This document shows, in pieces, positions 1 to 8,471 of a stretch of DNA of 46,987 bases. The DNA comes from Thermoplasmata archaeon (GTDB lineage Archaea > Thermoplasmatota > Thermoplasmata > Lutacidiplasmatales > UBA184), in NCBI GenBank assembly GCA_021827405.1, contig JAKAVY010000012.1, positions 1 to 46,987 of the forward strand, read 5' to 3'. Numbering within the stretch: the first letter of the stretch is position 1; each line of letters begins with the position of its first letter. The position numbers were made by a program, and so were the translations under genes. The notes under the pieces were generated by a model. That model worked only from the letters and a program-made list of their open reading frames with translations, was not told where the DNA came from and did not search any database.

Positions 1-18
1 TTCGGGCCGAACCGCCCC

Positions 19-942
19 ATGGCCCCCCCCTCCCGCCCCTTCCCCCTCCCCATCGTGGACCATCACGCCCACCTCCAGCCCGGGCCGCGGGGGCTGGAAG
101 CCGTCCGTCGTTTTGCCGCCCTCGGTGGGACGCACCTCTTCCTGGCCACCCAGGCGTACCCTCCCGGGGTCCCGGGAGACCTGGAAGGGTACCGGGACCA
201 GTTCGAGACCACGATCGCCATCGCGGGGAAGGTACAGGCGGAGACGAACGTGACCGCCTACCCCGTGGTGGCCCCCTACCCGGTGGACCTGGGGGTCCAG
301 ACGGAGCGCTTGGGCCTTCCGGCCGCCGAGGCCCTCCAACGGGCGGCCCTACGGGCGGCGGCGCGCCTGGTGGAGGACGGGCAGGCGGTGGCCCTGGGCG
401 AGGTGGGCCGGGCCCACTTCCCGGTGCCTCCCGAGCTTCGGGAGGCCGAGGACCGGATCCTTCGGGACGCCGTGGCCCTGGCCCGGGACGTGGGTTGCCC
501 GCTCATCCTCCACACGGAGGACCTGGACCCGCAGGGTTACCGCGGCCTCGAGGCCCTCGCCCGGCTGGAGGGCCTCTCCCCCGAGCGGCTGGTGAAGCAC
601 TACACCCGGACCTACCGGGCTCCCGCGGAGCGCTTCGGGGTCACCCCCTCCTTCCTGGCCAGAAGGCCGCTGGTGAGGCAGGCCCTCGCGGACCCTGGCC
701 CATGGTTCCTGGAGACGGACTATCTGGACGACCCGGCGCGGCCGGGGGCGGTGCTCTCGCTGGAGACCGTGCCCCGCCGGGCCCGGGAGCTCTGGGAGAT
801 GGGGATGCGAGAGGGCTCATTCTCCGAGGTGGAGGGGAGGCTCACGATCCCCTTCCTGGAGGGCCCCCGGCGCCTCTACGGCCTCTCTCTCTCCCGACCG
901 GGGCCCTTCGCCTTCCCCCACCCCGCGGGAGGCGGCCCATGA
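19..942 (+). CDS. TatD-like archaeal metal-dependent hydrolase
   Basis: Predicted amidohydrolase-fold metal hydrolase, 307 aa, of the archaeal branch related to TatD nucleases. What is visible: an N-terminal metal-binding stretch VDHHAHL (H15, H16, H18), a central ALGEVGR supplying the bridging Glu, PLILHTED with a further His, a KHY segment and a C-terminal ETDYLDD with the Asp expected at the end of the barrel. The order of these motifs matches the TatD/amidohydrolase superfamily. The substrate cannot be read from sequence; TatD relatives are DNases, but this archaeal branch is largely uncharacterised. The stop overlaps the ATG of the thymidylate kinase gene (ATGA), so the two are probably cotranscribed. 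ATG at 19 is the only upstream start available in the window. Confidence 0.8.
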   Translation: MAPPSRPFPLPIVDHHAHLQPGPRGLEAVRRFAALGGTHLFLATQAYPPGVPGDLEGYRDQFETTIAIAGKVQAETNVTAYPVVAPYPVDLGVQTERLGLPAAEALQRAALRAAARLVEDGQAVALGEVGRAHFPVPPELREAEDRILRDAVALARDVGCPLILHTEDLDPQGYRGLEALARLEGLSPERLVKHYTRTYRAPAERFGVTPSFLARRPLVRQALADPGPWFLETDYLDDPARPGAVLSLETVPRRARELWEMGMREGSFSEVEGRLTIPFLEGPRRLYGLSLSRPGPFAFPHPAGGGP

Positions 943-1571
943 GGGCTTCGTCTCCGGGGCTCGTGGTCGCGCTGGAGGGCATCGACGGGACCGGGAAGAC
1001 CGCCCTCTCCGCGGCCCTCCGGCGACAGCTCAGGGGCCGGGGATACCCGGTGGTCCCCTGGAAGGAGCCCCGGGACCCGTACCTCGCTTCCGTGGCCCAC
1101 CGGGCCACCGGCGGCGGCCGGTGGGAGGAAGCGGCCCTCGCCTTTACCCTCGACCGCGCCCTCGCCCAGGGAGACCTCTCCCGCCTGCTCTCCCACGGGA
1201 GACTCGTCCTGTCGGACCGCTCCCTGTACTCTACCCTCGCCTATCAGGTTCCCTTCCTGGACCCTCCCACCCGGCGCCGGGTCGTGGCCTGGCAGGAGCA
1301 ACTGCCCCACCCTCCGGACCGGGTCCTCTGGCTGAGGCTACCGGTGAAGGAGGCCCTGGCCCGGGTCTCCCGACGCCATAGGAGGAGGGCCCTGTGGGAA
1401 GTGGAGAGGACCCTGGAACGGGCGCACCGGGCCTACCAAGCGCTGGCCCGGCGTCATCCTCAGACGTTCCGGGTCGTCGACGCCAGCGCCCCGCTGCGGG
1501 AGGTGGTCCCGGCAGCGGCCGCACACATCGAGGAGGCCTGGCGGTCCCGGGGGAGGAGGGAGGTTTCGTGA
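939..1571 (+). CDS. tmk: Thymidylate kinase (dTMP kinase)
   Basis: Phosphorylates dTMP to dTDP for DNA synthesis. The 210-aa product opens with VALEGIDGTGKTALS, the P-loop in the typical TMPK form (EGIDGxGKT). It continues with an LSDRSLYSTLAYQ segment, the DR(Y/S) motif of the family, and PDRVLWLRLPVKEAL, the usual third strand. Length is normal for the family (about 200-215 aa). The ATG at 939 overlaps the upstream stop by 4 bases and begins directly before the P-loop, so the longer open frame upstream is not the gene. The stop overlaps the GTG of the next gene, giving a translationally coupled trio. Confidence 0.85.
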   Translation: MRASSPGLVVALEGIDGTGKTALSAALRRQLRGRGYPVVPWKEPRDPYLASVAHRATGGGRWEEAALAFTLDRALAQGDLSRLLSHGRLVLSDRSLYSTLAYQVPFLDPPTRRRVVAWQEQLPHPPDRVLWLRLPVKEALARVSRRHRRRALWEVERTLERAHRAYQALARRHPQTFRVVDASAPLREVVPAAAAHIEEAWRSRGRREVS

Positions 1572-2710
1572 CGGGGCGGATCCTCCTTAGGGAGGAGACC
1601 CTGGAACCCTCCTATGTCCCGGAGCGTCTTCCCCATCGGGAACGCGAGCTCGCCCTTCTGCGGGAGCGTTTCTCGCACGCCGCCCTCGGCGGAGGGGCCT
1701 GGTCCCAGCTCTTGACGGGTGGGATCGGGAGCGGGAAGACCGCCCTGGCCGGACGGCTCTCCCGGGATCTGGACTCGCCCCGGTTGGGGGGCGTGCGGTC
1801 CTTGTACGTGAACTGCTGGAGGCGGAACAACGACCGGGCCGTGCTCCTCGAACTGCTGAAGGGGGTGGGCTTTCCGCTCCCGGACCGGGGGTATTCCCTC
1901 TCCGAGATGGTCGACAGCCTGGAGGCGGGCCTGCGCCGGATGGGCTCCCCGACGCTCCTGGTCCTCGATGAGGTCACCTCCCTCCTGCGCCAGGGAAGCA
2001 AGCTCATCTACCTGCTCACCCGGGGCCCCGAGGTGGGGCTCGGCCGGGTCTCCCTGCTACTGATCGCGCCCCAGGACGTCCTCCCGCTGCTGGACGCCGC
2101 CAGCCGCAGCGGTTTCGGGGTGACCCACCGGTTGCATCTGCCGGCCTACTCCCTGGAGGAGCTCGCGGACATCCTCGAGAACCGGGCCTCCATCGCCCTG
2201 AGGCCGGGGACCTGTTCGCGCGAGGTGGCGGAACAGGTGGCGCGGGTGGCCGCCCCCCAGTCCGATGCCCGGCTGGCCCTGGAGCTCTTGCTCGGGGCCG
2301 CGACCCGGGCGGAGCAGCGAGGGGCGGATGAGATCGCCCCAGAGGACGTCCGCTACTCCAAGGCCTCGCTCTATCCCACCTTCACGGAGGGCCGGCTGGA
2401 GGGGCTGCCTCCTCACGCGCTCCTAGTGCTCCTTGCCCTGGCCCGGACGTTGAAGGGTCCGGGAAGCTGGGTGGGGGTGGACCGGGTCCGCCGGACCTAT
2501 GCCACGGTGGCCGAGGAGTTCTCCACCGAACCGCAGAGCCGGGTGACCTTCTGGAGAACGGTCCGGGGACTGGAACGGGAGGGACTGATCAGCCTCGAAA
2601 CCTCCGGACCGGGGAAGGCCGCCCGGGTGAGCCAGGACGAGATGCCGGTGAGCCTTTTGGAGATGGTCCTGCAGGAACGACTGGGAAAGGCCCGGAGGGC
2701 GAAGCCATAA
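1568..2710 (+). CDS. Orc1/Cdc6-family AAA+ ATPase
   Basis: Replication-initiator-type AAA+ protein, 380 aa from GTG 1568, which overlaps the upstream TGA (GTGA). An N-terminal YVPERLPHRERELALL stretch is the hallmark lead-in of archaeal Orc1/Cdc6. It is followed by Walker A GGIGSGKT (residues 51-58), Walker B LLVLDE (about 130-135), an AAA+ lid, and a C-terminal winged-helix region beginning around LPPHALLVLLALA with SRVTFWRTVRGLEREGLI. These domains would bind origin recognition boxes and ATP. Length is slightly below the usual 390-420 aa. Archaea often encode several paralogs, and I see no AT-rich origin next to this gene, so it may not be the one that marks an origin. Confidence 0.85.
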   Translation: MTGRILLREETLEPSYVPERLPHRERELALLRERFSHAALGGGAWSQLLTGGIGSGKTALAGRLSRDLDSPRLGGVRSLYVNCWRRNNDRAVLLELLKGVGFPLPDRGYSLSEMVDSLEAGLRRMGSPTLLVLDEVTSLLRQGSKLIYLLTRGPEVGLGRVSLLLIAPQDVLPLLDAASRSGFGVTHRLHLPAYSLEELADILENRASIALRPGTCSREVAEQVARVAAPQSDARLALELLLGAATRAEQRGADEIAPEDVRYSKASLYPTFTEGRLEGLPPHALLVLLALARTLKGPGSWVGVDRVRRTYATVAEEFSTEPQSRVTFWRTVRGLEREGLISLETSGPGKAARVSQDEMPVSLLEMVLQERLGKARRAKP

Positions 2711-2742
2711 AGGCGGAGCCTATTCCCCTTCTGGACGTTCCC

Positions 2743-4503
2743 ATGACCGTGGAGCCGTCTTCCCCGAAGGCCGCCGTAGAGGCCCCTTTGAGCGGGGCGG
2801 CCGCCCCCGACAGGACCTCGGGAGAGACCCCGGCCCCCAAGGGCGATCCCCCCCTGGGGGACGAGATTAAGCGGCTTTTGGAGGAGGGGGAGGAGGGGCG
2901 GGCCCTGGCCCTCCTCTCGCAGGGGCTGGCCGCGCATCCTCACGACCCGCGTTTGGGCAAGCTCGCCCTGGGTACCCCCTGGATCCAACAGGAGCCCGCC
3001 CGGGCGCTCCACCTCGCCCGTGAGCTCCTGGTGTTGGACCCGAAGGACCCGGAGCTGTGGGCGGGCCGGGCGCGGGCGGCCTATCTGAGCGGGGCCTATG
3101 CGGAGGCGATAGACTCGGCAGAGTCCTACCGCGCCCTGCAAGGATCGAAGGACGAGGTGTTCCGGATCCGGGCCCTCGCGCTGGGGCAGACCGGCCCTCC
3201 CCAGAGGGCCCGGCAGGCTTGGGAGGGCTATCTCAAGAACCACCCGGACGACCGGGACGCCTGGTTGGAGCTGGGGAAGGTGCTGACCCGGGTCGGGGAC
3301 GATGCCGGGGCCCTTCCGGCGGTCCAGCGGGCGCTGCGCCTGGCCCCCAACCACGCCGCCAGCCAGATGTTGAACGGCACGCTCGCCTCCCGTCGACAGA
3401 GCTGGAAGGTGGCGGAAGGGGCCTTCGCGCGGGCCGCAGAGCTCGAGCCGAGGAACGTGGAGGCCTACTTTCAGCTCGGCCAGACCCGGGAGCGGCAAGG
3501 CCTCCCGGCCCAGGCGGAGGAGGCCTACGGTCGGGCGCTCGCCCTGGACCCCGGGCACGCGCCCTCCGCGACCCGGAAGGCCTTCCTGCTGGTGGAGGCC
3601 GGGCGCCCGGCCGAGGCCGCCGAGACGCTGAAATCGCTCCTGCGTCGCCAGCCCCGATCCGCGGAACTGCTGCTGGACCTGGGTCGGCTTGAGCTGGCCC
3701 TGGACCGGCCGGTGGAGGCCTACGAGACCCTCCGCCGGGCCCATCGGTTGCTCCCGCTGGACCCCGAGGTCTGGCAAGAACAAGGGAAGGCCCTGGCGCT
3801 CAGCCTCCATCTGGACCCGGAGTCGGCCGGGGCCTGGGCCGACCGGGGGCGGAGGGCGGCCGAGGTGGGGGACCATCCCCTCGCCTACGAAGCGCTCCAA
3901 CGGGCCCTCGAGAAGGACCCGGGCCTCCCGGGGCTGAAGCAGATACGGGTGGAGACCCTCTCCCGCCTGCACGGGACGGACCTCACCCGGGCCGGGGAGG
4001 GTTGCCGGGTGGTGGATGGCCTCCTTCGGCAGGCCCGTGAGGGGGAGGCCCTGGAAGTGATCACTAGCCTCCTCGCCCTAGGGCGGAAGGAGGACCCGGC
4101 CCTGCGGGTCCGCCTGGGTCGAATCCTGCTTCACCTCGGCCGGGCGAGAGCGGCCGAGAGCCACGCCCGGGCGGCCGCAGAGCGGGACCCCCGGTCCGGC
4201 GAGGCGTTCGCCCTTCTGGGAGAGACCCTCCTGGCCCAGGGGCGGGCCCAGGAGGCCGAGGGGGCCTTCGAGAACGCCCGCGCGGACGCCCCCCAGGACC
4301 CGAGGCTCCTCCTCCTCCAGGGACAGGCGCTCCTTACCCTGGAGCGGCCGGGGGACGCCCTGACCCTTTTTGACGAGGCGCTGGGGCTCGATCCGGGTTC
4401 GGTGGAGGCCTGGCAAGGGAAGGGCGCCGCCCTGGACCGCCAAGGACGATACGCCGAGGCCGCGGAGGCGTACTCCCGTGCCACCCTCCCTCTCTCCTCC
4501 TGA
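2743..4503 (+). CDS. Tetratricopeptide repeat protein
   Basis: 586-aa protein built almost wholly of degenerate 34-residue TPR units, for example AEEAYGRALALDPGHAPSA and AEGAFENARADAPQDPRLL, preceded by about 40 low-complexity residues rich in Pro, Ala and Ser. No signal peptide, transmembrane segment or enzymatic domain is visible, so it is probably a cytosolic scaffold for protein-protein contacts. Its partner is unknown. The gene lies 32 bases after the Orc1/Cdc6-like gene, and its 3' end overlaps the likely GTG start of lipoyl synthase by 26 bases. ATG 2743 is the first good start; a shorter protein would lose only the low-complexity head. Confidence 0.8.
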   Translation: MTVEPSSPKAAVEAPLSGAAAPDRTSGETPAPKGDPPLGDEIKRLLEEGEEGRALALLSQGLAAHPHDPRLGKLALGTPWIQQEPARALHLARELLVLDPKDPELWAGRARAAYLSGAYAEAIDSAESYRALQGSKDEVFRIRALALGQTGPPQRARQAWEGYLKNHPDDRDAWLELGKVLTRVGDDAGALPAVQRALRLAPNHAASQMLNGTLASRRQSWKVAEGAFARAAELEPRNVEAYFQLGQTRERQGLPAQAEEAYGRALALDPGHAPSATRKAFLLVEAGRPAEAAETLKSLLRRQPRSAELLLDLGRLELALDRPVEAYETLRRAHRLLPLDPEVWQEQGKALALSLHLDPESAGAWADRGRRAAEVGDHPLAYEALQRALEKDPGLPGLKQIRVETLSRLHGTDLTRAGEGCRVVDGLLRQAREGEALEVITSLLALGRKEDPALRVRLGRILLHLGRARAAESHARAAAERDPRSGEAFALLGETLLAQGRAQEAEGAFENARADAPQDPRLLLLQGQALLTLERPGDALTLFDEALGLDPGSVEAWQGKGAALDRQGRYAEAAEAYSRATLPLSS

Positions 4504-5407
4504 GCCGGCCGGGAGCCCTCTCCCGGTCCTGGCGAGCCCGCGGTTACCCTCCTGGATCCGGAGCCAGCTTCCCCGGGACCGCTACGAGCACGTCCACCAG
4601 CAGCTGGTCCAACAGGGGCTGAACACGCTCTGCCGGGAGGCCCGTTGCCCGAACCTCGGCGAGTGCTGGTCCAATGGGACGGCCACCCTGATGCTCCTCG
4701 GAGAGACCTGCACCCGCCGTTGTGCGTTCTGCGCGGTGACGACCCGAAGCCCCCAGGGCCGCGTGGACGGCACGGAGCCCGCCCGGGTCGCCGAGGCCGT
4801 GCGCTCCTGGGGGCTCCGCTACGTGGTCCTGACCCAGGTCTGCCGGGACGACCTGCCAGACCAGGGGGCCGGGCACCTGGCCGACACGATCCGGGCCATC
4901 CACCGGGCCTCGCCTGGCACGCGGGTGGAGATCCTGGCGGGGGACCTGGGGGGAGACCGGGAGGCGCTCCGGATGGTCCTCCGCGCGCGTCCGGAGGTCT
5001 TCGCGCACAACCTGGAGACCGTCCGTCGGCTCAGCCGGTCGGTCCGGGACCGGAGGGCGGACCACGACCGGTCTCTGCGGCTGCTGGGATGGGCGAAGGA
5101 GACGGACCCCCCTGCCGGGGTGACCAAGTCCTCGCTCATGCTCGGGCTTGGCGAAGAGCTCTCGGAGGTCGAGGTGGCCATGCGGGAGCTCCGGGCCCAG
5201 GGCGTCGACCTTCTGACCCTGGGGCAGTACCTTCGTCCAGGGGCTCGCGGGTTCGCCCCCGTGGCGCGCTACGTCCCGCCGGAGGAGTTCGGCCGGCTCC
5301 GGGCCCTGGCGCTGGAAGCGGGCTTCCGGGGCGTGGAGAGCGGACCGATGGTCCGCTCCTCCTACCGGGCCGATGAGCTTTATGAGCAGGCCCACCCCCT
5401 CGTCTGA
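4478..5407 (+). CDS. lipA: Lipoyl synthase (radical SAM)
   Basis: Inserts two sulfurs into octanoyl groups on lipoyl-dependent proteins. Both iron-sulfur clusters of LipA are encoded: the auxiliary cluster cysteines C52, C57 and C63 in CREARCPNLGEC, and the radical SAM CxxxCxxC at C78, C82 and C85 (CTRRCAFC). Downstream, TPARVEI-like strands, VFAHNLETV and KSSLMLGLGE are diagnostic of the family. The C-terminal GVESGPMVRSSYRA stretch contains the conserved RSSY serine that donates the cluster ligand. The 309-aa length is normal. GTG 4478 is chosen because an earlier ATG would add residues read entirely out of the TPR gene. No 2-oxoacid dehydrogenase or lipoate ligase gene is in the window. 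LipA is patchy in archaea. Confidence 0.9.
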   Translation: MPPSLSPPEPAGSPLPVLASPRLPSWIRSQLPRDRYEHVHQQLVQQGLNTLCREARCPNLGECWSNGTATLMLLGETCTRRCAFCAVTTRSPQGRVDGTEPARVAEAVRSWGLRYVVLTQVCRDDLPDQGAGHLADTIRAIHRASPGTRVEILAGDLGGDREALRMVLRARPEVFAHNLETVRRLSRSVRDRRADHDRSLRLLGWAKETDPPAGVTKSSLMLGLGEELSEVEVAMRELRAQGVDLLTLGQYLRPGARGFAPVARYVPPEEFGRLRALALEAGFRGVESGPMVRSSYRADELYEQAHPLV

Positions 5408-5415
5408 CCCCATCC

Positions 5416-5796
5416 ATGGCGAAGAAGGTCCGGAAGGACCCCGCGAAGCGGGACACGGTGAAGGAGTTCCACTTCCCGGAGTTCGACGTCCGGGGGTTCA
5501 TCGAGCACGAGCTGGAGCAGTCCTATGCGACCACCATGAGCCTGGTCTTCGCGGTGGTGGTCGCCCTCGCCTCCTGGCGGCTCTCGGTGCTCGGGAGCTC
5601 CCTGGGGTCCATCTACCTGCCCGCCTTAACGGCCGTGGCGCTCCTCCTGGGCATCGTCTGCGCGGTGGCCGTGGTCCTCATGATCGGACGGGCCCGGCCC
5701 CGCTCCTCGGACTACCGGAAAGGGGACTGGGCCTCGCTCATCGTGATCTACCTGTTCTTCTGGCTGGGCTTTTGGGCCCTCTTCCTGAACCTCTAG
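5416..5796 (+). CDS. Small three-helix membrane protein
   Basis: 126 aa. A charged cytosolic-looking head (MAKKVRKDPAKRDTVKEFHF) is followed by three hydrophobic segments at about 40-62, 68-92 and 105-126, the last ending at the C terminus. No enzymatic motif or named domain is recognised. It starts 8 bases after lipA, so it probably belongs to the same transcript. Its TAG stop shares bases with the stop of the opposing CCA-adding enzyme gene (the CTAG at 5793-5796). Function unknown. Confidence 0.7.
   Translation: MAKKVRKDPAKRDTVKEFHFPEFDVRGFIEHELEQSYATTMSLVFAVVVALASWRLSVLGSSLGSIYLPALTAVALLLGIVCAVAVVLMIGRARPRSSDYRKGDWASLIVIYLFFWLGFWALFLNL
5793..5796. other. CTAG shared by two convergent stop codons
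   Basis: The palindromic CTAG contains the TAG stop of the plus-strand membrane protein (5794-5796) and, on the minus strand, the TAG stop of the CCA-adding enzyme (5793-5795). There is no intergenic space for a terminator between the two genes. Confidence 0.9.
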
Positions 5797-7259
5797 GGGG
5801 AAGGGGGGGAAGCCGGGGCCGGGGAAGCTACGTTCCACCGTAGCCAGGGGAGCCGGTCCTCCAGGAGGCGCTCCAGCGCCTCCCGGACCGCCTCCCGGTC
5901 CAGGACCTCCTCCAGGGGGTGGAAGGCGCCCTCCGGGGGAAGGGCACCCCTCAGGTCCTTCCCCAGGGCCAGGTCGCGGGCGAGGGAACCCAGGATGGGC
6001 AGGACCTCCCGGGTCTCCCGGGGGAGATCGACGCACAGGCGCCCGTCGTCCGTGAGGTAGGGTCCCTTCAGCGGCTGCGCGTCCGGCCCGGTCCAGCGGG
6101 CCAGGAACTGGGGGGTCTCCCGGATCCCCACCGGGGGGCCCTCGTGGACCCGGACCGGGGCCAGCGCGGAGCGATCGGTCTCCACCAGGACCGCCACCTG
6201 GCCCGCCGAGAGGGCGGACGCGGTCCCCAGGACCCCGAACCCAAGCCGCCCCAGCGTGTCCCGGAGCGCCCGCTCGGCCTTCCTCAGCTGGGGCCAGATC
6301 ACGTCGGGGACCTTGCCCGGGTCCGGGAGCAGAAGGACGCTGACCGTGCTCTGCCGTTCCCGGAGCCGGGCGAGCAGGGCCTCGGGACGGGACGGCCGAT
6401 AGGGAGGAGGATCGAAGAACTCCCTGCGGGGACGTCCGGCGTACTCCCGGGCCCCCAGCAGGTAGAGGGCGAAGCTCCGGCGGGAGAGGGCGGAGGAGAC
6501 GTTCCGGTGGGGGTCGACCGGGTCGGGAAGGACCAGGGCAGCGTCCTCCATCACCGCCGGCTCGGGTCCCGGGGGGCAGAGGCGCTGGGGGATCCGCCAG
6601 CCTTGCGCGGCTCTCAGCACCCCCCCGAAGGACCCGTAGCGCAGGACCAGGAGCTCGGTAAGGTACCCCGAGAAACCCTCGGTCTTCACCTCGGCCCCGT
6701 AGACCCCGAGACCGCCCAGGAACCGCTTGAGGAGCCGGATGTCGTCCTTCATCCGGGGCGTCTGGCGCGGGAGGAGGAAGGCCTGGTGGAAGGGGGTGCG
6801 ATCCACGGGAGTGAGGGGCCGGTCGGACCGCTCGACCCGGTAGCCCGGTACGGCATCCACGGCGAAGCCCTCGAACTCCCCCCGTAGGTAGGGATGGTCC
6901 GCGTAGCGGCGGACGGGGTGTTCCAGGAGGCGCCCCGCGAGGGCGAGCCCGGAGTCCGCCAACCGGTCCCGGGGCAGCGACGGGTCGAAGAGAAGGAAGA
7001 GGTCCAGGTCGAGCCGGCCGGGCAGGTAGGTCTCCCGGGCCGCGCTCCCGGCCACCAGGGCCTCCTTGAGGGGGACCCCGAGGAGGGTCGCCTCCTCGGT
7101 GGCCCGGCGGACGAGGGCCTCCCTCGCCTGGCGGACCCGCTCGACCAGAGCCGGAGGGGGGCGCAGCGCCTCCGCCATCTCGGCCTCCAGGGGAAGGAGG
7201 GGGAGAGGCGGAGGGACGGGCTCCTGCCAAGGGGGTCCGAGCGTGACCCCCTGGCTCAT
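5793..7259 (-). CDS. cca: CCA-adding enzyme, archaeal class I tRNA nucleotidyltransferase
   Basis: Adds or repairs the 3' CCA of tRNAs using CTP and ATP without a template. The class I signature is clear: VAGSAARETYLPGRLDLDLFLLFD carries the GS and the DxD metal ligands, and VDAVPGY supplies the third Asp. The archaeal features DRTPFHQAFL, KRFLGGLGVYGAEVKTEGFSGYL and DPVDPHRNVSSALS follow in order. From ATG 7259 the protein has 488 aa, somewhat longer than the usual 430-450. Starting at the internal ATG at 7178 (MAEALRPPP) would give a family-typical N terminus, so the true start may be there. It is required biologically because the tRNA-Leu in this window lacks an encoded CCA. Confidence 0.9.
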   Translation of the reverse strand: MSQGVTLGPPWQEPVPPPLPLLPLEAEMAEALRPPPALVERVRQAREALVRRATEEATLLGVPLKEALVAGSAARETYLPGRLDLDLFLLFDPSLPRDRLADSGLALAGRLLEHPVRRYADHPYLRGEFEGFAVDAVPGYRVERSDRPLTPVDRTPFHQAFLLPRQTPRMKDDIRLLKRFLGGLGVYGAEVKTEGFSGYLTELLVLRYGSFGGVLRAAQGWRIPQRLCPPGPEPAVMEDAALVLPDPVDPHRNVSSALSRRSFALYLLGAREYAGRPRREFFDPPPYRPSRPEALLARLRERQSTVSVLLLPDPGKVPDVIWPQLRKAERALRDTLGRLGFGVLGTASALSAGQVAVLVETDRSALAPVRVHEGPPVGIRETPQFLARWTGPDAQPLKGPYLTDDGRLCVDLPRETREVLPILGSLARDLALGKDLRGALPPEGAFHPLEEVLDREAVREALERLLEDRLPWLRWNVASPAPASPPSP

Positions 7260-7394
7260 GGGGCGAGGGAGCCGCCCCGGGACATGAACGTTTGGGGGAC
7301 GCGGCTCCTTCCCCGCCGGGCCGTCCCGCCGGGAGAGTGAGGGGAGGGGGGGTTGGCAGGGCCATTTCTTGTGGTCCGGCCGCCTGTGGCGGCC

Positions 7395-8465
7395 ATGGCG
7401 GCGGGGGGAGTGCCGGCGGCCACCGAGCTCGCCCGGGAGTTGCCCGGAGGGAAGGTCCGTTGCCTGGCCTGTGCCCGCTATTGCACGATCCCGTTGGGGT
7501 CGCACGGCTTCTGCTTCGTCCGGGCCAACGTGGAAGGCCATCTTCGCCTGCAGACGTACGGGAGGGTGGCCGCCATCCAGGTGGACCCCGTGGAGAAGAA
7601 GCCGCTGGCCCATTTCCACCCCGGGACCCGGGTCTTCGGGCTGGGGACGGTGGGCTGCAACTGGCGCTGCGCCTACTGCCAGAACTGGCAGATCAGCCAG
7701 GAGCGCGAGGCCAAGGGGAGGAGCCTGTCGCCTAAGGAGGCCATCGCCTGGGCCCGAAGGGAGGGATGCGCGGGGGTGACCTTCACCTACAACGAGCCCA
7801 GCATCTTCGCCGAGTACGCCTCGGACGTGATGGCCGAGGCCCACCGGGCGGGCCTCTTCACGAACTTCGTGACCAACGGGTACCTCACTCGGGAGGCCGT
7901 GGGGTATCTGGCCGGAAAGCTCGACGCGGTCTCGGTGGACCTCAAGGGGAGCGCGGAGGCGGGATTCCTCCGGCGCTACGTCCAGGCGAAGGGCCCGGAG
8001 CCCATCTTCGAGAGCCTGGTGGGGTTGAAGGGGAAGGGGATCCATGTGGAGGTCACCGACCTGATCGTCCCGGAGGTGGGGGACGACCCGGAGGCCCTGC
8101 GGAGGGTGGCCCGGTTCCTGGTCAAGGAGCTCGGGCCGGACGTCCCTTTCCACCTGTTGCGCTTCCACCCGGACTACCAGATGCGGGACCTTCCCGAGAC
8201 CCCGATCCGGACCCTGGAGGCCCTGCACGCCATCGCCCGGGAAGAGGGCTTGCGCTACGTCTACCTGGGGAACGTCTGGGGTCACCCCCTGGAGCACACC
8301 TACTGCCCCCGCTGCCAGGCCGTGGTCGTGGAGCGGTTCGGCTTCTTCCTCCGATCCTGGAACCTCACGGAGTCGAACCGATGCCCGCGTTGTGGGGAGC
8401 CCATCCCCATCGTCGGACGGCCCCCCCCGGGCTACGAGCCCCGGGACCTCGTCGCTCTGACCTAG
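7395..8465 (+). CDS. amrS: AmmeMemoRadiSam system radical SAM enzyme
   Basis: Radical SAM protein of the pyruvate formate-lyase activase-like group known as AmrS, 356 aa from ATG 7395. An N-terminal knuckle, VRCLACARYCTIPLGSHGFC, with four cysteines, precedes the cluster motif CNWRCAYCQNW (C88, C92, C95). The family segments FTYNEPSIF, VSVDLKG, DLIVPEVGDD and LRFHPDYQM follow. A C-terminal CPRC...CPRC pair adds another probable zinc site. The reaction is unsettled; the family co-occurs with Memo and AMMECR1 proteins, neither of which is in this window. A TTG at 7353 is an alternative start, but ATG 7395 fits the family N terminus. Confidence 0.85.
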   Translation: MAAGGVPAATELARELPGGKVRCLACARYCTIPLGSHGFCFVRANVEGHLRLQTYGRVAAIQVDPVEKKPLAHFHPGTRVFGLGTVGCNWRCAYCQNWQISQEREAKGRSLSPKEAIAWARREGCAGVTFTYNEPSIFAEYASDVMAEAHRAGLFTNFVTNGYLTREAVGYLAGKLDAVSVDLKGSAEAGFLRRYVQAKGPEPIFESLVGLKGKGIHVEVTDLIVPEVGDDPEALRRVARFLVKELGPDVPFHLLRFHPDYQMRDLPETPIRTLEALHAIAREEGLRYVYLGNVWGHPLEHTYCPRCQAVVVERFGFFLRSWNLTESNRCPRCGEPIPIVGRPPPGYEPRDLVALT

Positions 8466-8471
8466 GTCGGC

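Noticed and set aside
2497-3972. 491-codon open frame antisense to the TPR gene
   Set aside because: Its apparent repeats mirror the TPR periodicity on the other strand.
5626-7365. 579-codon minus-strand open frame over the CCA-adding enzyme
   Set aside because: Out of frame with the real gene and almost pure Arg/Gly/Pro.
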